From NCBI RefSeq assembly GCF_004193775.1, contig NC_041002.1, positions 9,646,485-9,710,484 on the forward strand: DNA of 64,000 nucleotides, written 5' to 3'. The translations under genes were made by a program, and so were the position numbers. How positions within the stretch are numbered: the stretch's first letter is position 1; the number at the start of each line of letters is the position of its first letter. The notes under the pieces were generated by a model. The model did no database searches, was not told where the DNA came from, and saw only the letters and a list, made by a program, of their open reading frames with translations. The DNA is from Glycine soja. Lineage: Eukaryota; Streptophyta; Magnoliopsida; Fabales; Fabaceae. Below are positions 1 through 10,759 of this stretch, one piece after another.

Positions 1-4
1 AACA

Positions 5-1445
5 TCATTTAATGCTAGATCCATGTAAGATGCCTAGTTCATTTCTAATAAAGAAGAACCTATCTCTAGCAAGTGGTTTAGTGAAGATGTCTACTAGTTG
101 ATTCTCACTATCAATGAACTCAATGCAACAATCTCCTTTTGAAACATGATCTCTAAGAAAATGATGTCTTATCTCTATATGTTTGGTTCTAGAATTCATG
201 ACAGGATTTTTAGTTAGATTGATCGCACTTGTGCTATCATATTTTAAGGGAATTTGATCAAGGATTACTCCAAATTCTTCAAGTTATTGTTTCATCCAGA
301 GACTTTGAGCACAACAACTTCCAGCTGCAATATATTCAGCTTTTGTAGTGGATAATGCTACACAAGCTTGTTTCTTGCAATTCCAAGATATAAGAGAGCT
401 TCCTAATAAGTGGCATGTTCCACTTGTGCTTTTCCTATATAGTTTGCACCCTGCAAAATCAGAATCTAAAAAGTCGGTTATATTTAAGTAGGTACCTTTG
501 GGATACCACAAACCAACATTTGGTGTGCCCTTAAGGTACTTAATGATCCTTTTAACAACTGTCAAGTGAGATTCCTTAGAATTAGCCTAATACCTTGCGC
601 ACAAGCAAACACTAAGCATAATATCTGGTTGACTTGTAGTTAAGTAAATAAGTGAACCAATCATACCTCTATATCTTGACTCATCAACTAATTTTCCTTT
701 CACATCTAAGTCAAGATAGGTTGATGTTGCCATTGGAGTTGATGCTTCTTTCCACTTTTCCATGCAAATTTCTTAATTAGTTCTGTACAATATTTGGTTT
801 GACATAAGAAGGTTCCATGTTTCATTTACTTGAATTGGAGTCCAAGGAAGAAGTTCAACTCTCCCATCATAGACATCTCAAGTTCTTTCTTCATATAACA
901 AGATCTTGGTGCTTGTTTCAAACCATACAAAGACTTTTTCAGCTTATAGACATGATTAGGATGTTCGTAGTCCATGAAACCTGGTGGCTGGTTTACATAT
1001 ACTTCTTCAATGTAACTATTAAGAAAGACGCTCTTCACATCTATTTGGAATAATATGAAATCCATGATACATGCAAGATGGCTTCTAACCTTGCAACTGG
1101 TGCATAGGTTTCATCATAGTTGATAACTTTTTCTTGGTTGTACCCTTTTACAACCAATCTAGCTTTGTATCTTACTATAATGTCTGGTTCGTCAAGTTTA
1201 TTTCGAAACAACCACTTGGTTTCGATTGATGTGTGAGAGGCTGGTTTAGGAACTAAGTCCCACACTTCATTTCTCTTAAACTGATTCAGCTCTTCATGCA
1301 TAGTCATAAACCAATGTTCATCACACAAGACTTCATCTATGTTTCTTGGTTCAACTTGAGAAACAAAAGCCACGTTGATACATAAAATCCTGAGTCTAGA
1401 ACAAGTAGAGACTCCCTTTGATATTTCTCCAATTATGTTATCCAA
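5..1445 (-). pseudogene. copia reverse transcriptase / RNase H remnant
   Basis: Broken copia RT-RNase H in several frames. 1041-1445 is the RT N-terminus, with the [11 protein letters not shown] block. 826-1065 holds DVKSVFLNSYIEEVYVNQPPGF and LYGLKQAPR, then jumps straight to [17 protein letters not shown]. The same region of the SIRE copy in this window has about 70 more residues there, including the YVDD active site, so the catalytic centre was lost in an internal deletion. 284-565 is RNase H (SDFAG, KSTSGT, LSTTKAEYIAAGSC), and 5-199 is its C-terminal end ([20 protein letters not shown]). Protein family assignment is secure; the gene is dead. Confidence 0.85.
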
Positions 1446-1565
1446 GAAGAGGTCTTTTTGAGTTCTCCATTCTCTAAAGAGGTCCTTAGGAGGTATGGTT
1501 GAGATCTCTTTACTTTGTTCAAGTTCTTCAGCTTTGGTTTCATCTTCAAGAGCAGAATCTTTATC

Positions 1566-2640
1566 CTAAAAACCTGCATCTTCATCTTCCAAAGAACTAT
1601 CTTGAGCAATAGAGTTAGTTTCATCACACACTACATGAACATATTCTTCCACACTTAAAGTTCTCCTATTGAACACTCTATATCCTTTACTTTTCAATGA
1701 GTAACCAAGAAAAATAGTCTCATAAGCTTTTGCATCAAATGTGCCAAGAGAATCTTTACAATTGTTTAAAACAAAACACTTGCAACCAAAAACCCTTAGG
1801 TGATATATATTTGGTTTTCTTCCTTTATAAAGTTCATAAGGAGTTTTCTTTAGAATAGATCTAATAAGTACTTTGTTCAAAGTGTAGCAAATAGTATGTA
1901 CAACATTAGCCCAAAAGTACTTAGGTAACTTTGTTTCATTTAGAAGAGTTCTAGCTTCTTCTTCAAGGGATGTATTTTCTCTCTCTACAACACTATTTTG
2001 TTGAGGTGTACTTGGGTCAGAAAAATTGTGGTGAATTCCATTTTCTTCACAAAACTTTTCAAAAGACTCATTTTGAAATTCACCTCTTTGATCACTTCTA
2101 AGTGAAACAATGTTAAGACCCTTTTCATTTTGAATAACCTTGGCAAGTTTGCGAAAAGCATCAAAAGCTTCATTTTTGAATTTCGAAAGCAATGTCCATG
2201 TGAACCTTGAGTAATCATTTACTATAACTAAGCCATAGTAATCACCACCCAAACTCATAGTTCTAGAGGGAACAAATAATTCTATGTGAAGTAGTTCAAG
2301 GGGTTTTGAAGTAGAAACAACATTTTCACTTTGAAAATAATTTTTAACTTGTTTCCCCTTTTGACATGCTTCACACACTTTATTTTTCTCAAACTTGAGT
2401 TTTGGAATACCAATTACTAAGTCTTTTCTAAGTAGATGATTGAGATGATGCATGCTTATATTGCAACCCTACGATGCCATAACCAAGAACCATCAATCTT
2501 ATTTACCAAACAACTAAGTTCATGAAATGGTGCATGTTCAATGTTCAACATATAGATATTACCTATCCTTTTACCAATATGGACAACCTCACCGGACATA
2601 GCTTCACTAATAAGACAACAATTCTTGTTTAATTCAATTT
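1566..2640 (-). pseudogene. copia integrase remnant
   Basis: Integrase core in one long frame at 1566-2453; the GAG-pre-integrase/HHCC part extends to about 2640 across a frame break. Visible are the C-x2-C pair (CEACQKGK), the second catalytic Asp (RSDQRGEF), the catalytic Glu in VVERENTSLEE, and the conserved VFGCKCFVLN and FLGYS blocks. The first catalytic Asp, present as HMDLFGP in the SIRE copy at 57755-59155, reads HIELFVP here, an Asp to Glu change. A functional enzyme is unlikely. Upstream protease is absent. Confidence 0.85.
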
Positions 2641-2689
2641 TGAAAAAAAAAAGTAATCAATTATATCACCAAGTAATCGATCAAGGCAG

Positions 2690-3107
2690 AGACTCCTGAA
2701 AAATCAATCATTGTCACAAAACTTCTTCAAGCTCTTCTTCAAGCTTCAAGGCTAAGTCTTCATGTTGCTCCCCCTATCTCTAATAGGGCTTTGTTCCGAG
2801 GTGTCTTTTTTTGAATAATAGACTCAAGTTTTGTCCATAGTTTGCATGCATTACTATAAGATGACACATGCTTGAACAAGCTTTAGTGAATGTATTTTCG
2901 AATCATAGCTACTGCCTTCCGATTTTGGAGCTCCTACTCTTTGTCAATGATCTTTCCCTCCAACTTATCCTTTTGAGTTATTAGCTCATGCAAATCTTTA
3001 CAATATAAATGGTCTTCCATCATCGACTTCCAATAGGAGTAATTTTCAGTAGTTACCTTAAACATATCTCCATCATGAGTGACAACACCTTCCATCTTGA
3101 ATCATGC
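2690..3107 (-). pseudogene. copia gag N-terminal fragment
   Basis: Minus-strand translation from about 3107 gives a copia gag start: THDGDMFKVTTENYSYWKS, then MEDHLYCKDLHELI, a charged linker, WELQNRKAVAMIRKYI and NACKLWTKLE. This is the UBN2/retrotransposon gag type seen in Tork-like copia elements. It contains stops and ends near 2690, well short of the nucleocapsid zinc knuckle. It does not resemble the gag of the SIRE copy at 60182-61237, although the adjoining pol does, which supports a recombination or deletion junction near 2640. Confidence 0.65.
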
Positions 3108-3134
3108 AGGATGATAGGTCCCCCGATCAAACTG

Positions 3135-3146
3135 GCTCTAATACCA
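3135..3146 (-). other. primer binding site of copia remnant
   Basis: GCTCTAATACCA on the plus strand is the reverse complement of TGGTATTAGAGC. It differs by one base from the initiator Met-tRNA PBS (TGGTATCAGAGC) used by plant copia elements. It lies 4 bp inside the LTR edge. Confidence 0.75.
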
Positions 3147-3150
3147 CTAT

Positions 3151-3673
3151 TGGGAAATACCAAGAATAAATTTTCCTCTTTGTGTGATTAAGATGGACAA
3201 TAAGAAAAATAAATTAAAAGAGTAAGAAAAGAAGAACAACACCAAGAAATTATGATTTCAATCTCACCCAATAGGATGGTTTGCAATATTTCTCAAACAC
3301 TCACCAAGTATGGTAGAAATATATAACTTTCTTTTCTTGAAGAGAATTACAAAAAAAAAAAAAAAAACTCTCTCACTCTATCACTCTTGAGGGATCTCAC
3401 TTGCTTGCTTGCCACAACTCCTCACAAGCCTCCATTTATGTAGTGGAGGGATATGGCTTCTCCCAAGAGTAATAAATGAATGTAAATTAATTTTCATATT
3501 TCTAAAAACCCTTAGAAATGTTATCTCATTTTTTCTAAGATGAATATGATATCATCAAGAGTCAAAAATGAAATTCAAAAACCTTGAAATCTCCACCTTT
3601 TATTTTTCATGCATTTGATGTTATCAATATTTGTTGAATGTGGTGTTCCATAATTATGGAGGGATTTCCAACA
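3151..3673 (-). repeat. 5' LTR of copia remnant
   Basis: Starts on the minus strand TGTTGGAAATCCC and ends GGTATTTCCCA beside the PBS. It is 523 bp with canonical TG...CA ends. An A-run lies at 3350-3366. The mate LTR is outside the window, so only position next to the PBS and the TG/CA ends support the boundaries. Confidence 0.65.
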
Positions 3674-3682
3674 CACACACAC

Positions 3683-3936
3683 ATAGTAGTGTCATGTAGG
3701 CATGCCATTAGCTTTGTGTATTGATACTAACCATTACATTGGCTCCGGAGGAATCAAGAATCTATCTTACGTCTTCGGAGTTGGCTGTCTCCAGCTACAA
3801 GACATTGACCATTCAATACAAAAAAAGTAACATATGATTCTATGTGTAATTAAACTAATCCTTCACCCGATATTCCTCTGTTCACTATGAAGGAATCCCA
3901 AATAGTAGTGTCAAGTAGGCATGCCATTAGCTTTGT
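3683..3936 (+). repeat. short direct duplication flanking the kinase pseudogene start
   Basis: Bases 3683-3717 and 3902-3936 are nearly identical (ATAGTAGTGTCAtGTAGGC versus ATAGTAGTGTCAaGTAGGC, then CATGCCATTAGCTTTGT), offset 219 bp. The second copy encodes the start of the signal peptide of the receptor-kinase pseudogene. The first is an orphan copy upstream, followed by unrelated sequence. It may be a partial tandem duplication or the stump of another gene copy. Confidence 0.7.
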
Positions 3937-6075
3937 ACTGCACCTCTTTTTGTTGTTGTTACTGTTCTTTCATTTAATCACTTGTGATCCAATTAATGTC
4001 CCAAATAAAATCCTCTTACACTATAGTTCTAATGAAGCATCACCATTCTATGGAGTAAACTGTATAGGAGATGTTGGATCAACTTTCTAGTCTCCTGTGT
4101 ATGACAAGAGTTCATCTACTCTCTTGATCTCAAACATAGAGTCTCTAGCACCAAAAGTTCCATACTCAACAACAAGAATAACTCATTCTCCTTTTTCCTA
4201 CTCATTCCTTTCCTCCCCTGGCCTTATGTTCATTCGTATTTACTTTCTCTCGTCTTCATATCAGATGATGAACCCCTCCAAGGCTTATTTCTTTGTAAAA
4301 GCTAGTCCTTACACTCTAGTAAGTGATTTTAATCCATTTGTTTTTGCAGAAGAACTCAACTTGGTGTATTTCACCAAGGATTTCTTAGTCAACATTAGGG
4401 AAGAGACACTAACCATTACATATACTCCATCTCCTTTAATTCCCAATGCATTTGCCTTTGTAAATGGTATTGAGATATTCCTAATGCCCCTTAGTATATA
4501 CTTTCCCAGTTCCATGGTTCCTTACCTTGGGCACCAGGAACCTTTATTTATTAGTGATGAATATGCCCTAGAGATGCTTTACCAGGTTAGCATTGCTAGT
4601 GATGTTGAAAATGCATTTGGAACATGGTTGGATGATTCTAGTTACATATCTGGTTCGCAATCTGGAAGTGTCCTTAGCATAAAGCACCGTACCGTTAGCA
4701 TGAATTACACCACTTTGACTTCAAAGGATTATAATTATTTAGCACTTGCATAACTATATTGCACTTCCATGACAATGGTAGCAATGGAGATGCTAACATG
4801 AAGTACAATTTAACGTGAACTTTCTCTGTTGATTTTGGATTTAATTACCTTCTTCGGCTTCATTTCTGTGAGATCTCTATGGTGATAACACAGGTCAATC
4901 AAAGAGTGTTCAAGGTGTACATATACAACCAAACAGCCGAGAAGAGGATGGATGTTGTTGCTTTATCTGGTGCACCGCTTACTCCTTTACACAGGGACTA
5001 TGTTGTTATGGTTCCTAGGGAAAGTGGGAGAAGGAAAGATTTATGGATCGCACTTCACCCTAACTTCAAGTCAAAAGCCAAATATGCTAATGCCATACTG
5101 AATGGAATTGAAATCATAAAGATAAGTGATAGTGATCATAGTCTTGCACCAATATTCCAGTTGAGAAGGGAGCAAAGGAAGAACAAAGTTCCACATGTCA
5201 TTATTATGGCTGGTACTCTAGGTACCATTTTGGGACTATTCTTTACATTTTTCTTTCTTATTCGCAGAACATGGAAAAAACTGAAGTGGAGAACTTCTCA
5301 TATACTCCCATCAAATTCCACTACAAGAAGCCACAAAAACATTCAACCAGCAGTGACCTCAGGTCATTGTCATCAATTCACATAAGCAGAGATCAACATA
5401 GCCACCAGCAACTTCAGTGAAGCTCTTGTCATTGGGGAGGGAGGCTTTGGAAAGGTGTACAAAGGAATCATGCATCATGATGAGGTTACTCTACGGCAAT
5501 AAAGCGATCTAATCCTAGTTCTTGCCAAGGATTTAAGGAGTTTCAAAATGAGATCAATGCTTTCTCATTTTGTCACTTGAATTTAGTGTCATTACTCGGA
5601 TACTGCCAGGAAGGAAATGAACTGATACTTGTCTATGAATACATGGCCCAGGTCCTCTGTCTGATCATTTATATAAGAAACAGAAACAACCACTGCCTTG
5701 AATTCAGAGACTAAAGATTTGTATTGGAGCAGCTCGAGGACTACATTACCTCCACACTAGCACAAGCCACCCAATGATTCACTGTGACATCAAGTCAGCC
5801 AACATTATTGGATCAGAATTAGGTAGCCAAGGTTGCAGATTTTGGGTTGTGTAGAACAGTTACCTCACTTTACCACTCACATGTTAGCACTGAGGTTGAA
5901 GGTACTTTAGGATATTTAGATCCTGAGTACTATAGGAGAAGAAAACTGACTGAAAAATCTAATGTGTATTCAATTGGAATAATTATGTTTAAAGTGTTCT
6001 GTAGAAGACCAGTTGTGGATCCTTTGGCAGTGAAAGAGGAAAGCGAGAAAGTTGGGTTGGCCATGTGAGCCATAC
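3887..6075 (+). pseudogene. malectin-like receptor kinase (CrRLK1L, FERONIA-type) pseudogene
   Basis: In order: signal peptide with a run of Leu/Phe (3887-3985), malectin-like ectodomain in several frames (3990-5160; blocks NAFAFVNGIEI and [20 protein letters not shown]), transmembrane helix (about 5195-5260), stop-transfer RRTWKKLKW, then a kinase domain. The Gly loop GEGGFGKVYKG is readable at 5436-5465, but an in-frame stop (TAA, about 5383) precedes it. The catalytic-loop HRD reads HCD (CGT to TGT, about 5778). ADFGL and GTLGYLDPEYYRRRKLTEKS are present but in shifted frames. The last third of the kinase is missing after 6075. Members of this family are cell-surface kinases that sense wall state or RALF peptides. 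At least five disabling lesions make this a pseudogene. A second, inverted piece is at 40636-41339. Confidence 0.85.
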
Positions 6076-7102
6076 ACTGCTACCAGCTGTGATGCTCTCA
6101 GACTTGCCTATTCCCCCCACCATACCCGTGTTGACACGACACAACTCAGGTGTCGACACAGAATATGGGTCAGACCCGAGGGGAAGAAAGAGGATGCACA
6201 TCAAATAAACAGGAAGTGTCAAGAAGAAAGTCGGACTCGAGAGGAAGAAAGTTGAAATGTTTTTGAAACTTTTTCAGTTACATATCTACTAACTTGACAT
6301 TTTAAATCTTGGTCTGCAACATATGGGGGAGAGGAAGGCTATGTAATTCTCCATGGTACATCATTCGGGCAAACTTCATTGAAGATGAGGCTTGCCGGAG
6401 AAGAGGCTGAAAAGTCACCTTTCAATTTTAGGTTTTTTCTTTTTCTTTAAATTTAGGGTTGATATTTTGTATTTAATTTTTAGTTTTGACTACTCCCCCA
6501 CCTCATAGTTGTAACCTGTATGGAAAAATAAAAGATAATTTACTACTCATATTTCATAGAGTAGTTCCTAGTCTTTAGAATAGTTTACCTCTTTTTTGAA
6601 TTTTTTTCCTTATGTTGCTGACATCACCATATTCAATGAAATTTTTTGATGTTGAAAGCATCCAATAATAATACTTTTAAAATATAACAGATAAAAAATC
6701 TACTAACAGGCATACCAATTTTAACTAGCGGCGACAATACCTTGATGAATAGTTCCAATTTTTTTTAATGCAAATCCATTATAAAATTAGCGTAAAAAGA
6801 TGTAAGATTTTTTCTTAAAATTAAACAAATGAAGGATTAACCTAAAGGAATATTATTTTTACTTACTAATATAAAATTAGTTAAATTTGGAAATAATCTT
6901 TGCTTATTCATTGTCATACTTCCATCTTTTTGAGGGAATTATACTTCCATTAACATAGTAACATCTAGTAGTTTTTACTTTTGAGTCATAACTAACTTCC
7001 ATTAAAAAAATCATAAAAATTCAGCCTAGCTATCAATTTTAGATTTCTCAAAATAAAATCCATTAATATTAGTTAGAATAAGGGAAAAGAGGTTAGGAAA
7101 CT

Positions 7103-7490
7103 AAGGAGAGATAAGGTGATTAGTGGGGGGGGGGGGGTGGGGTTTGTTAACTCCATGAACTATGTTTGAGACTTCCCCTTTTTTTATTAGAAGCATAAAA
7201 TTTTTAGATGAAAGAATTAGAAAAGTAACAGGTGAGAGAACATATGGGAAAAAGATCAAATAAATAAGAAGAGATAACGTGATTAGCACGAAATTAGAGG
7301 AGAGATTTTTTTTTTTGGCTAAAATTGGTTAACTCCATGAGCCATGTTTAAAACATCTTGATTTCTATTAAAAACACATCATTTTCAAATAAATAACAAA
7401 ATATAGATAAAATATGGGGTGAAAGAACTTATAGGGAAAATGTCATATACAAAAAGAAGAGATAAAGTGATTAGCATGACATTAGGGGCG
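7103..7490. repeat. degenerate tandem repeat, period about 165-185 bp
   Basis: Two and a half units. Each begins with a version of AAGAGATAACGTGATTAGCA (7103, 7269, 7455). The first two continue to GGTTAACTCCATGA followed by a version of GCCATGTTTAAAAC. Unit 1 carries a run of 13 G (about 7126-7138); unit 2 has a T-run in about the same place. Confidence 0.7.
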
Positions 7491-8062
7491 AAAATATTAA
7501 CTTCCATTCTCTAACTAAAAATATATCATTTTCGGATACATAAATAGACACTCTATTTGAAAAATTAGATAATTTGTGGTAATTTATGACATTTATCTCT
7601 TTAAATATTAAAGAATATAGTATAGCTTATAATAAACTGAAAATATTTCCATGATTCAAAAACAAAAAAATAATTAATTAATAATGAAGTGGTTCTAATT
7701 ATGATGCTAATATGGTTCTTTAATTAATGAAAATTTATTCATTATAACAAAAAAAAATCTTGTTTACCATAATTATATTAACATTAGTATTAACCAGAAA
7801 TCTAGCAACTAATATTATAGAAAAAATTTGTGAATATTATTTTTCATGTTATTAGTACTTTAATGACTAATGTTATAGATGTTATTGGTCATTAAACATG
7901 GAATATAGAACATAACAAAGATATTAATTAACTCCAGAAAACATTTGAAAAGAAAAAAAACAACAATCTGAAAATATAAAATGGTAATATAATCAATACA
8001 AAAACTTGTATAAGACGGTATGACCGTCAGATCAAGTATTAATTAAATAAATAACCTTTCAA

Positions 8063-8353
8063 AGTTAGAAAAAAAAGGTTTGAATTTATCCTTTTAGTTA
8101 TTTATAAAATATTTACCAATAACCCTTAAAAGTTAAAAAGTTAAATAACAACTGATAGACAGTGAGACCTACTATATAATCAATCTAAATATTTATAGTT
8201 GGTAAAAATTATAAAAAAAAAGGTTTAAATTTATCCTTTTAGTTATTTATAAAATATTTACCAAAAACCCTTAAAAGTTAAAAAGTTAAACAAAAAATCT
8301 TAAAAGTTAAGAATGATCGTCAGACGGTGAGACCTACTATATAATCAATCTAA
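8063..8353. repeat. tandem duplication, about 145-bp unit
   Basis: AAAAAAGGTTTGAATTTATC, TTTTAGTTATTTATAAAATA, CCCTTAAAAGTTAAAAAGTT and GTGAGACCTACTATATAATC occur in this order twice, at 8070-8190 and 8215-8353. The second copy has a short insertion. Noncoding. Confidence 0.75.
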
Positions 8354-8780
8354 AATATTCAAATGTAAAAACATATTATTAATAAACAAATTAATAAGCA
8401 ACAACAAATATTATAAATTTCAAATGGCTGACTCTTATTTGTACTAGTTAAATCAAAATTTGAGTAGCAACTTTAAATTAACGAGTATAAAACTATAATG
8501 TATCATGTTAAATAGTTGGCTCTAAACGTCATCGGAAGTGATAAAAAAATCACTCCGACCTCAAGATGCTTTTTAAGTAAGTTGCATGTGTTACAATTTT
8601 AGTTGACTTTAGAGTATATGATTTGGGGTTAGGGTAATGGGATTTATATATGTTCATCCATGATCAATTTTATAGAAGTAGTATGGCATTACAATTTTTA
8701 ATTGACTTCACTATAGCGTATATGGTATAAGATTTAGATTTAGGGTATAGGTTTACTAGTATTTATGATTTGGATAAAAT

Positions 8781-8895
8781 ATTCAATATTATCAACCAAT
8801 AATATCTTATAAAATAAATATTATATAATTATATAATCATCAACCAATAATATCTTATAAAATAAATATTATATAGTTATATAATTATCAACCAA
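8781..8895. repeat. 48-bp tandem repeat array hosting the CACTA insertion
   Basis: ATCAACCAATAATATCTTAT and the following AAAATAAATATTATATAATT are repeated with a 48-bp period up to the CACTA end at 8896. The array resumes at 36125-36205 (AATATCTTAT, then TTAACCAATAATATCTAAT). This shows that the whole 8896-36121 block is an insertion into one array. Confidence 0.8.
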
Positions 8896-9070
8896 CACTA
8901 CTGCAAAATATACTTTTGACAACATTGATTTTACGTTGGTTGATCGAAAATCAACTTAGAAAGAATGGCAGTGGTATTTTTGTAAATAAATACAATAACC
9001 TTACTACGGTTTTGCAAAGAAGACTGTCATTCTAAGACGATTTTGTAAAAATCGTCTTAGAATATTTTTC
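8896..9070. repeat. left subterminal region of outer CACTA
   Basis: Terminal CACTACTGC, then imperfect inverted repeats around TTCTAAGACGATTTTGTAAA and its complement (9030-9065). The repeat density is low compared with the other three CACTA ends here. Confidence 0.65.
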
Positions 9071-9129
9071 ACTCTTTTAAATATATTTCGTTTCTCCCTC
9101 ACTCTCTCGTGTTTCTCTCTCTTCAACTC

Positions 9130-9490
9130 CCCCCTCTAGGGTTCATCACACCGTTGCGGCTTGGTGAACATGAACTTCCTCTTCACGATCACTGTCTTTG
9201 TGGGCCTCTCCCTGACCACCCCGGGCCAGCGCAGCCTCAAGAATCGCTCCTCTAGCGAAGCTGGCGTTGACGTAGCCAAGAAGCTCCTTGTCTTCAAAGT
9301 GGTGTCGTTTAACTTCTTCCTTTTCTCGTTGTTGGTGGCATAAGGGCAGAAGCCGATGCTGAATCTGCTCAACAACAAGGACGTCGACGAGGCCTTCTGG
9401 GCCCACATCAACCTCAGGGCCCTAAGGCTCGACATGGTGGGCTCTGTCATGGGCTACCTCTTCCTCGTTCTCTCCATGGCGTTGAATTAA
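9130..9490 (+). pseudogene. captured fragment similar to MEE60 (maternal effect embryo arrest 60) family
   Basis: GC-rich island in AT-rich DNA. Translation from about 9161 gives FVGLSLTTPGQRSLKNR, then DVAKKLLVFKVVSFNFFLFS and LLVA, a TAA stop at 9341-9343, then in frame LNLLNNKDVDEAFWAHINL and MVGSVMGYLFLVLSMALN. From memory of the family this matches the small membrane proteins annotated MEE60 in plants, where Gln stands at the stop position (CAA to TAA). It has two hydrophobic segments and no intron inside. It lies 230 bp inside the CACTA end. The identification rests on recall, not a search. Confidence 0.55.
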
Positions 9491-9565
9491 ACTCTTATTT
9501 TTTTATACATGTGATGAATGTATTGCTGAATTAGTTTCTTGTTGAACTTGAACAACCATTTTAGG

Positions 9566-9756
9566 ACTTACATTTACAAATTTACTTTTTGACAAGGAGG
9601 ACTTCCTATGTATGTTGCCATGCTTGGTTTGTATCGTATGGAGCCCCCTACAAATATTGTGCCAATTTTAGTAAAGGAGGATGTAGAGAAGCTTTTTGAG
9701 ATTCACAGGAAAATGTATCAATTAGAACTTAAGCACAACCTGATTGGCTTGGATGT
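9566..9756 (+). pseudogene. exon-like captured fragment, unknown gene
   Basis: After a possible acceptor (GACAAG, about 9595) an open frame of about 50 codons reads PMYVAMLGLYRMEPPTNIVP, then KEDVEKLFEIHRKM and LELKHNLIGLDVG. It runs into GATGTAG|GTAATTAC once the LTR inserted at 9761 is removed (bases up to 9760, then 19650 on), which looks like an exon end with a GT donor. I do not recognise the protein. The composition is host-gene-like. Confidence 0.45.
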
Positions 9757-10415
9757 AGGTTGTAACACCCCATTTTTTGTAAAATAAAATAATAAAAATA
9801 GAGTAAATAATAAACTGAGAGTACCCTAGCTATAAATAGGCATATTAGGTCATTTTTTACATTTACGATACGTCTCTACGCTTTCTATTTCTTTCAAATT
9901 CATTTTTCCTTCTCCTTCTCCCAAAACTTTCTCTTTTCCCCACATATACTCAAACCTATATAAGTAAAACTATGATCCTGGACTCATTAACCATTGGATC
10001 CTCCTTAAATTTGAACACCGGGTTCAAAACTAATGCTTTCATATCCTCACCGTTGGAATTTTTGAAATAATTCCCTTAGTGAGAGAAATGTCCCTTGCGC
10101 ATAGCTCTCAGTTTCCTGCATACACCCAAACTTTTCTGAGTAAAATTACGATCTTAAACTCGTTAACCGTTGGATCTTTGTGAAATTTGAACACCAGGTT
10201 AGAAAATCATTTCCTCACATTTCAATCGTTGGGATCTGTAAAGTAATATCTGTGAAGGGAGAAATGCTCATCGCACACAGATAGTGCAATGAAGGCTCTA
10301 ATCCCTTCTTCTTTCTAACGCTTAGAAATGCTAGCAGAACAACCAAAGGAAAAACTTGGGGAATCTTAGGAAACCAATAGAGATACCGCTATCACTGCTA
10401 GACTACACATATGAG

Positions 10416-10743
10416 TAATGCCAGAAACGTTCAACAGGTTGCCTGTCAATCAAGAACAGGCTTCGAGTCTTTGGCTGAAGTAAATAGAGAATAGAGATAA
10501 AGAAATGGTTGAATCAGTAGCAACTGTATTTATGAAAATCGATCCTTGATTACACGGTAGAATTGAGCTTTTATAGTTGCTCAATTTAGAGAAATCATAT
10601 GCAAATTGCTAATTAATGAAACAGATTCTTAACAACCTTTACAACGACTTAACAACCTTCAAACAATTGAATAACAAAAATAACAGAATTGAAACTTGGC
10701 TTCCATGTTAGCACCACGTCATCATAAATTCCTCCACGTAACA
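10416..10743 (-). repeat. 3' LTR of chromovirus
   Basis: 328 bp, plus strand TAATGCCAGAAAC...CCACGTAACA; the expected terminal TG on the left has become TA. Compared with 15186-15505 it shows an 8-bp indel (ACAAAAATAACAG versus AACAG region) and scattered substitutions, mostly transitions. Confidence 0.85.
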
Positions 10744-10759
10744 TACGGTCCCCCTCAAA

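Larger units (their letters stand above)
1..3673 (-). mobile_element. Ty1/copia retrotransposon remnant, cut by the left window edge
   Basis: Minus-strand element read right to left: 5' LTR (3151-3673), PBS (3135-3146), short gag (about 2690-3107), integrase (1566-2640), then RT and RNase H down to base 5. The zinc knuckle and protease expected between gag and integrase are missing, and the centre of RT is deleted. Pol resembles the SIRE-type pol at 56415-59155. The gag and the LTR beginning TGTTGGAAATCCC look like a different copia lineage, so the element may be a chimera joined near 2640, where a run of A occurs. The 3' LTR lies outside the window. Many stops and frameshifts make it inactive. 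Confidence 0.85.
6076..8895. other. AT-rich spacer without genes
   Basis: Starts with about 180 bp of higher-GC sequence of unknown origin right after the kinase breakpoint, then long AT-rich DNA. I see no coding potential; short open frames near 7101-7289 arise from a G-run. Three tandem-repeat sets inside are listed separately. Confidence 0.7.

Noticed and set aside
3887..6075. An intact receptor kinase gene with introns explaining the frame changes
   Set aside because: CrRLK1L genes usually lack introns in the coding region, the frame changes lack GT...AG pairs, there is a stop before the kinase domain, and the kinase C-lobe is missing.
7101..7289. 62-codon minus-strand frame
   Set aside because: It arises from a G-run and AT-rich tandem repeats; no homology or signals.
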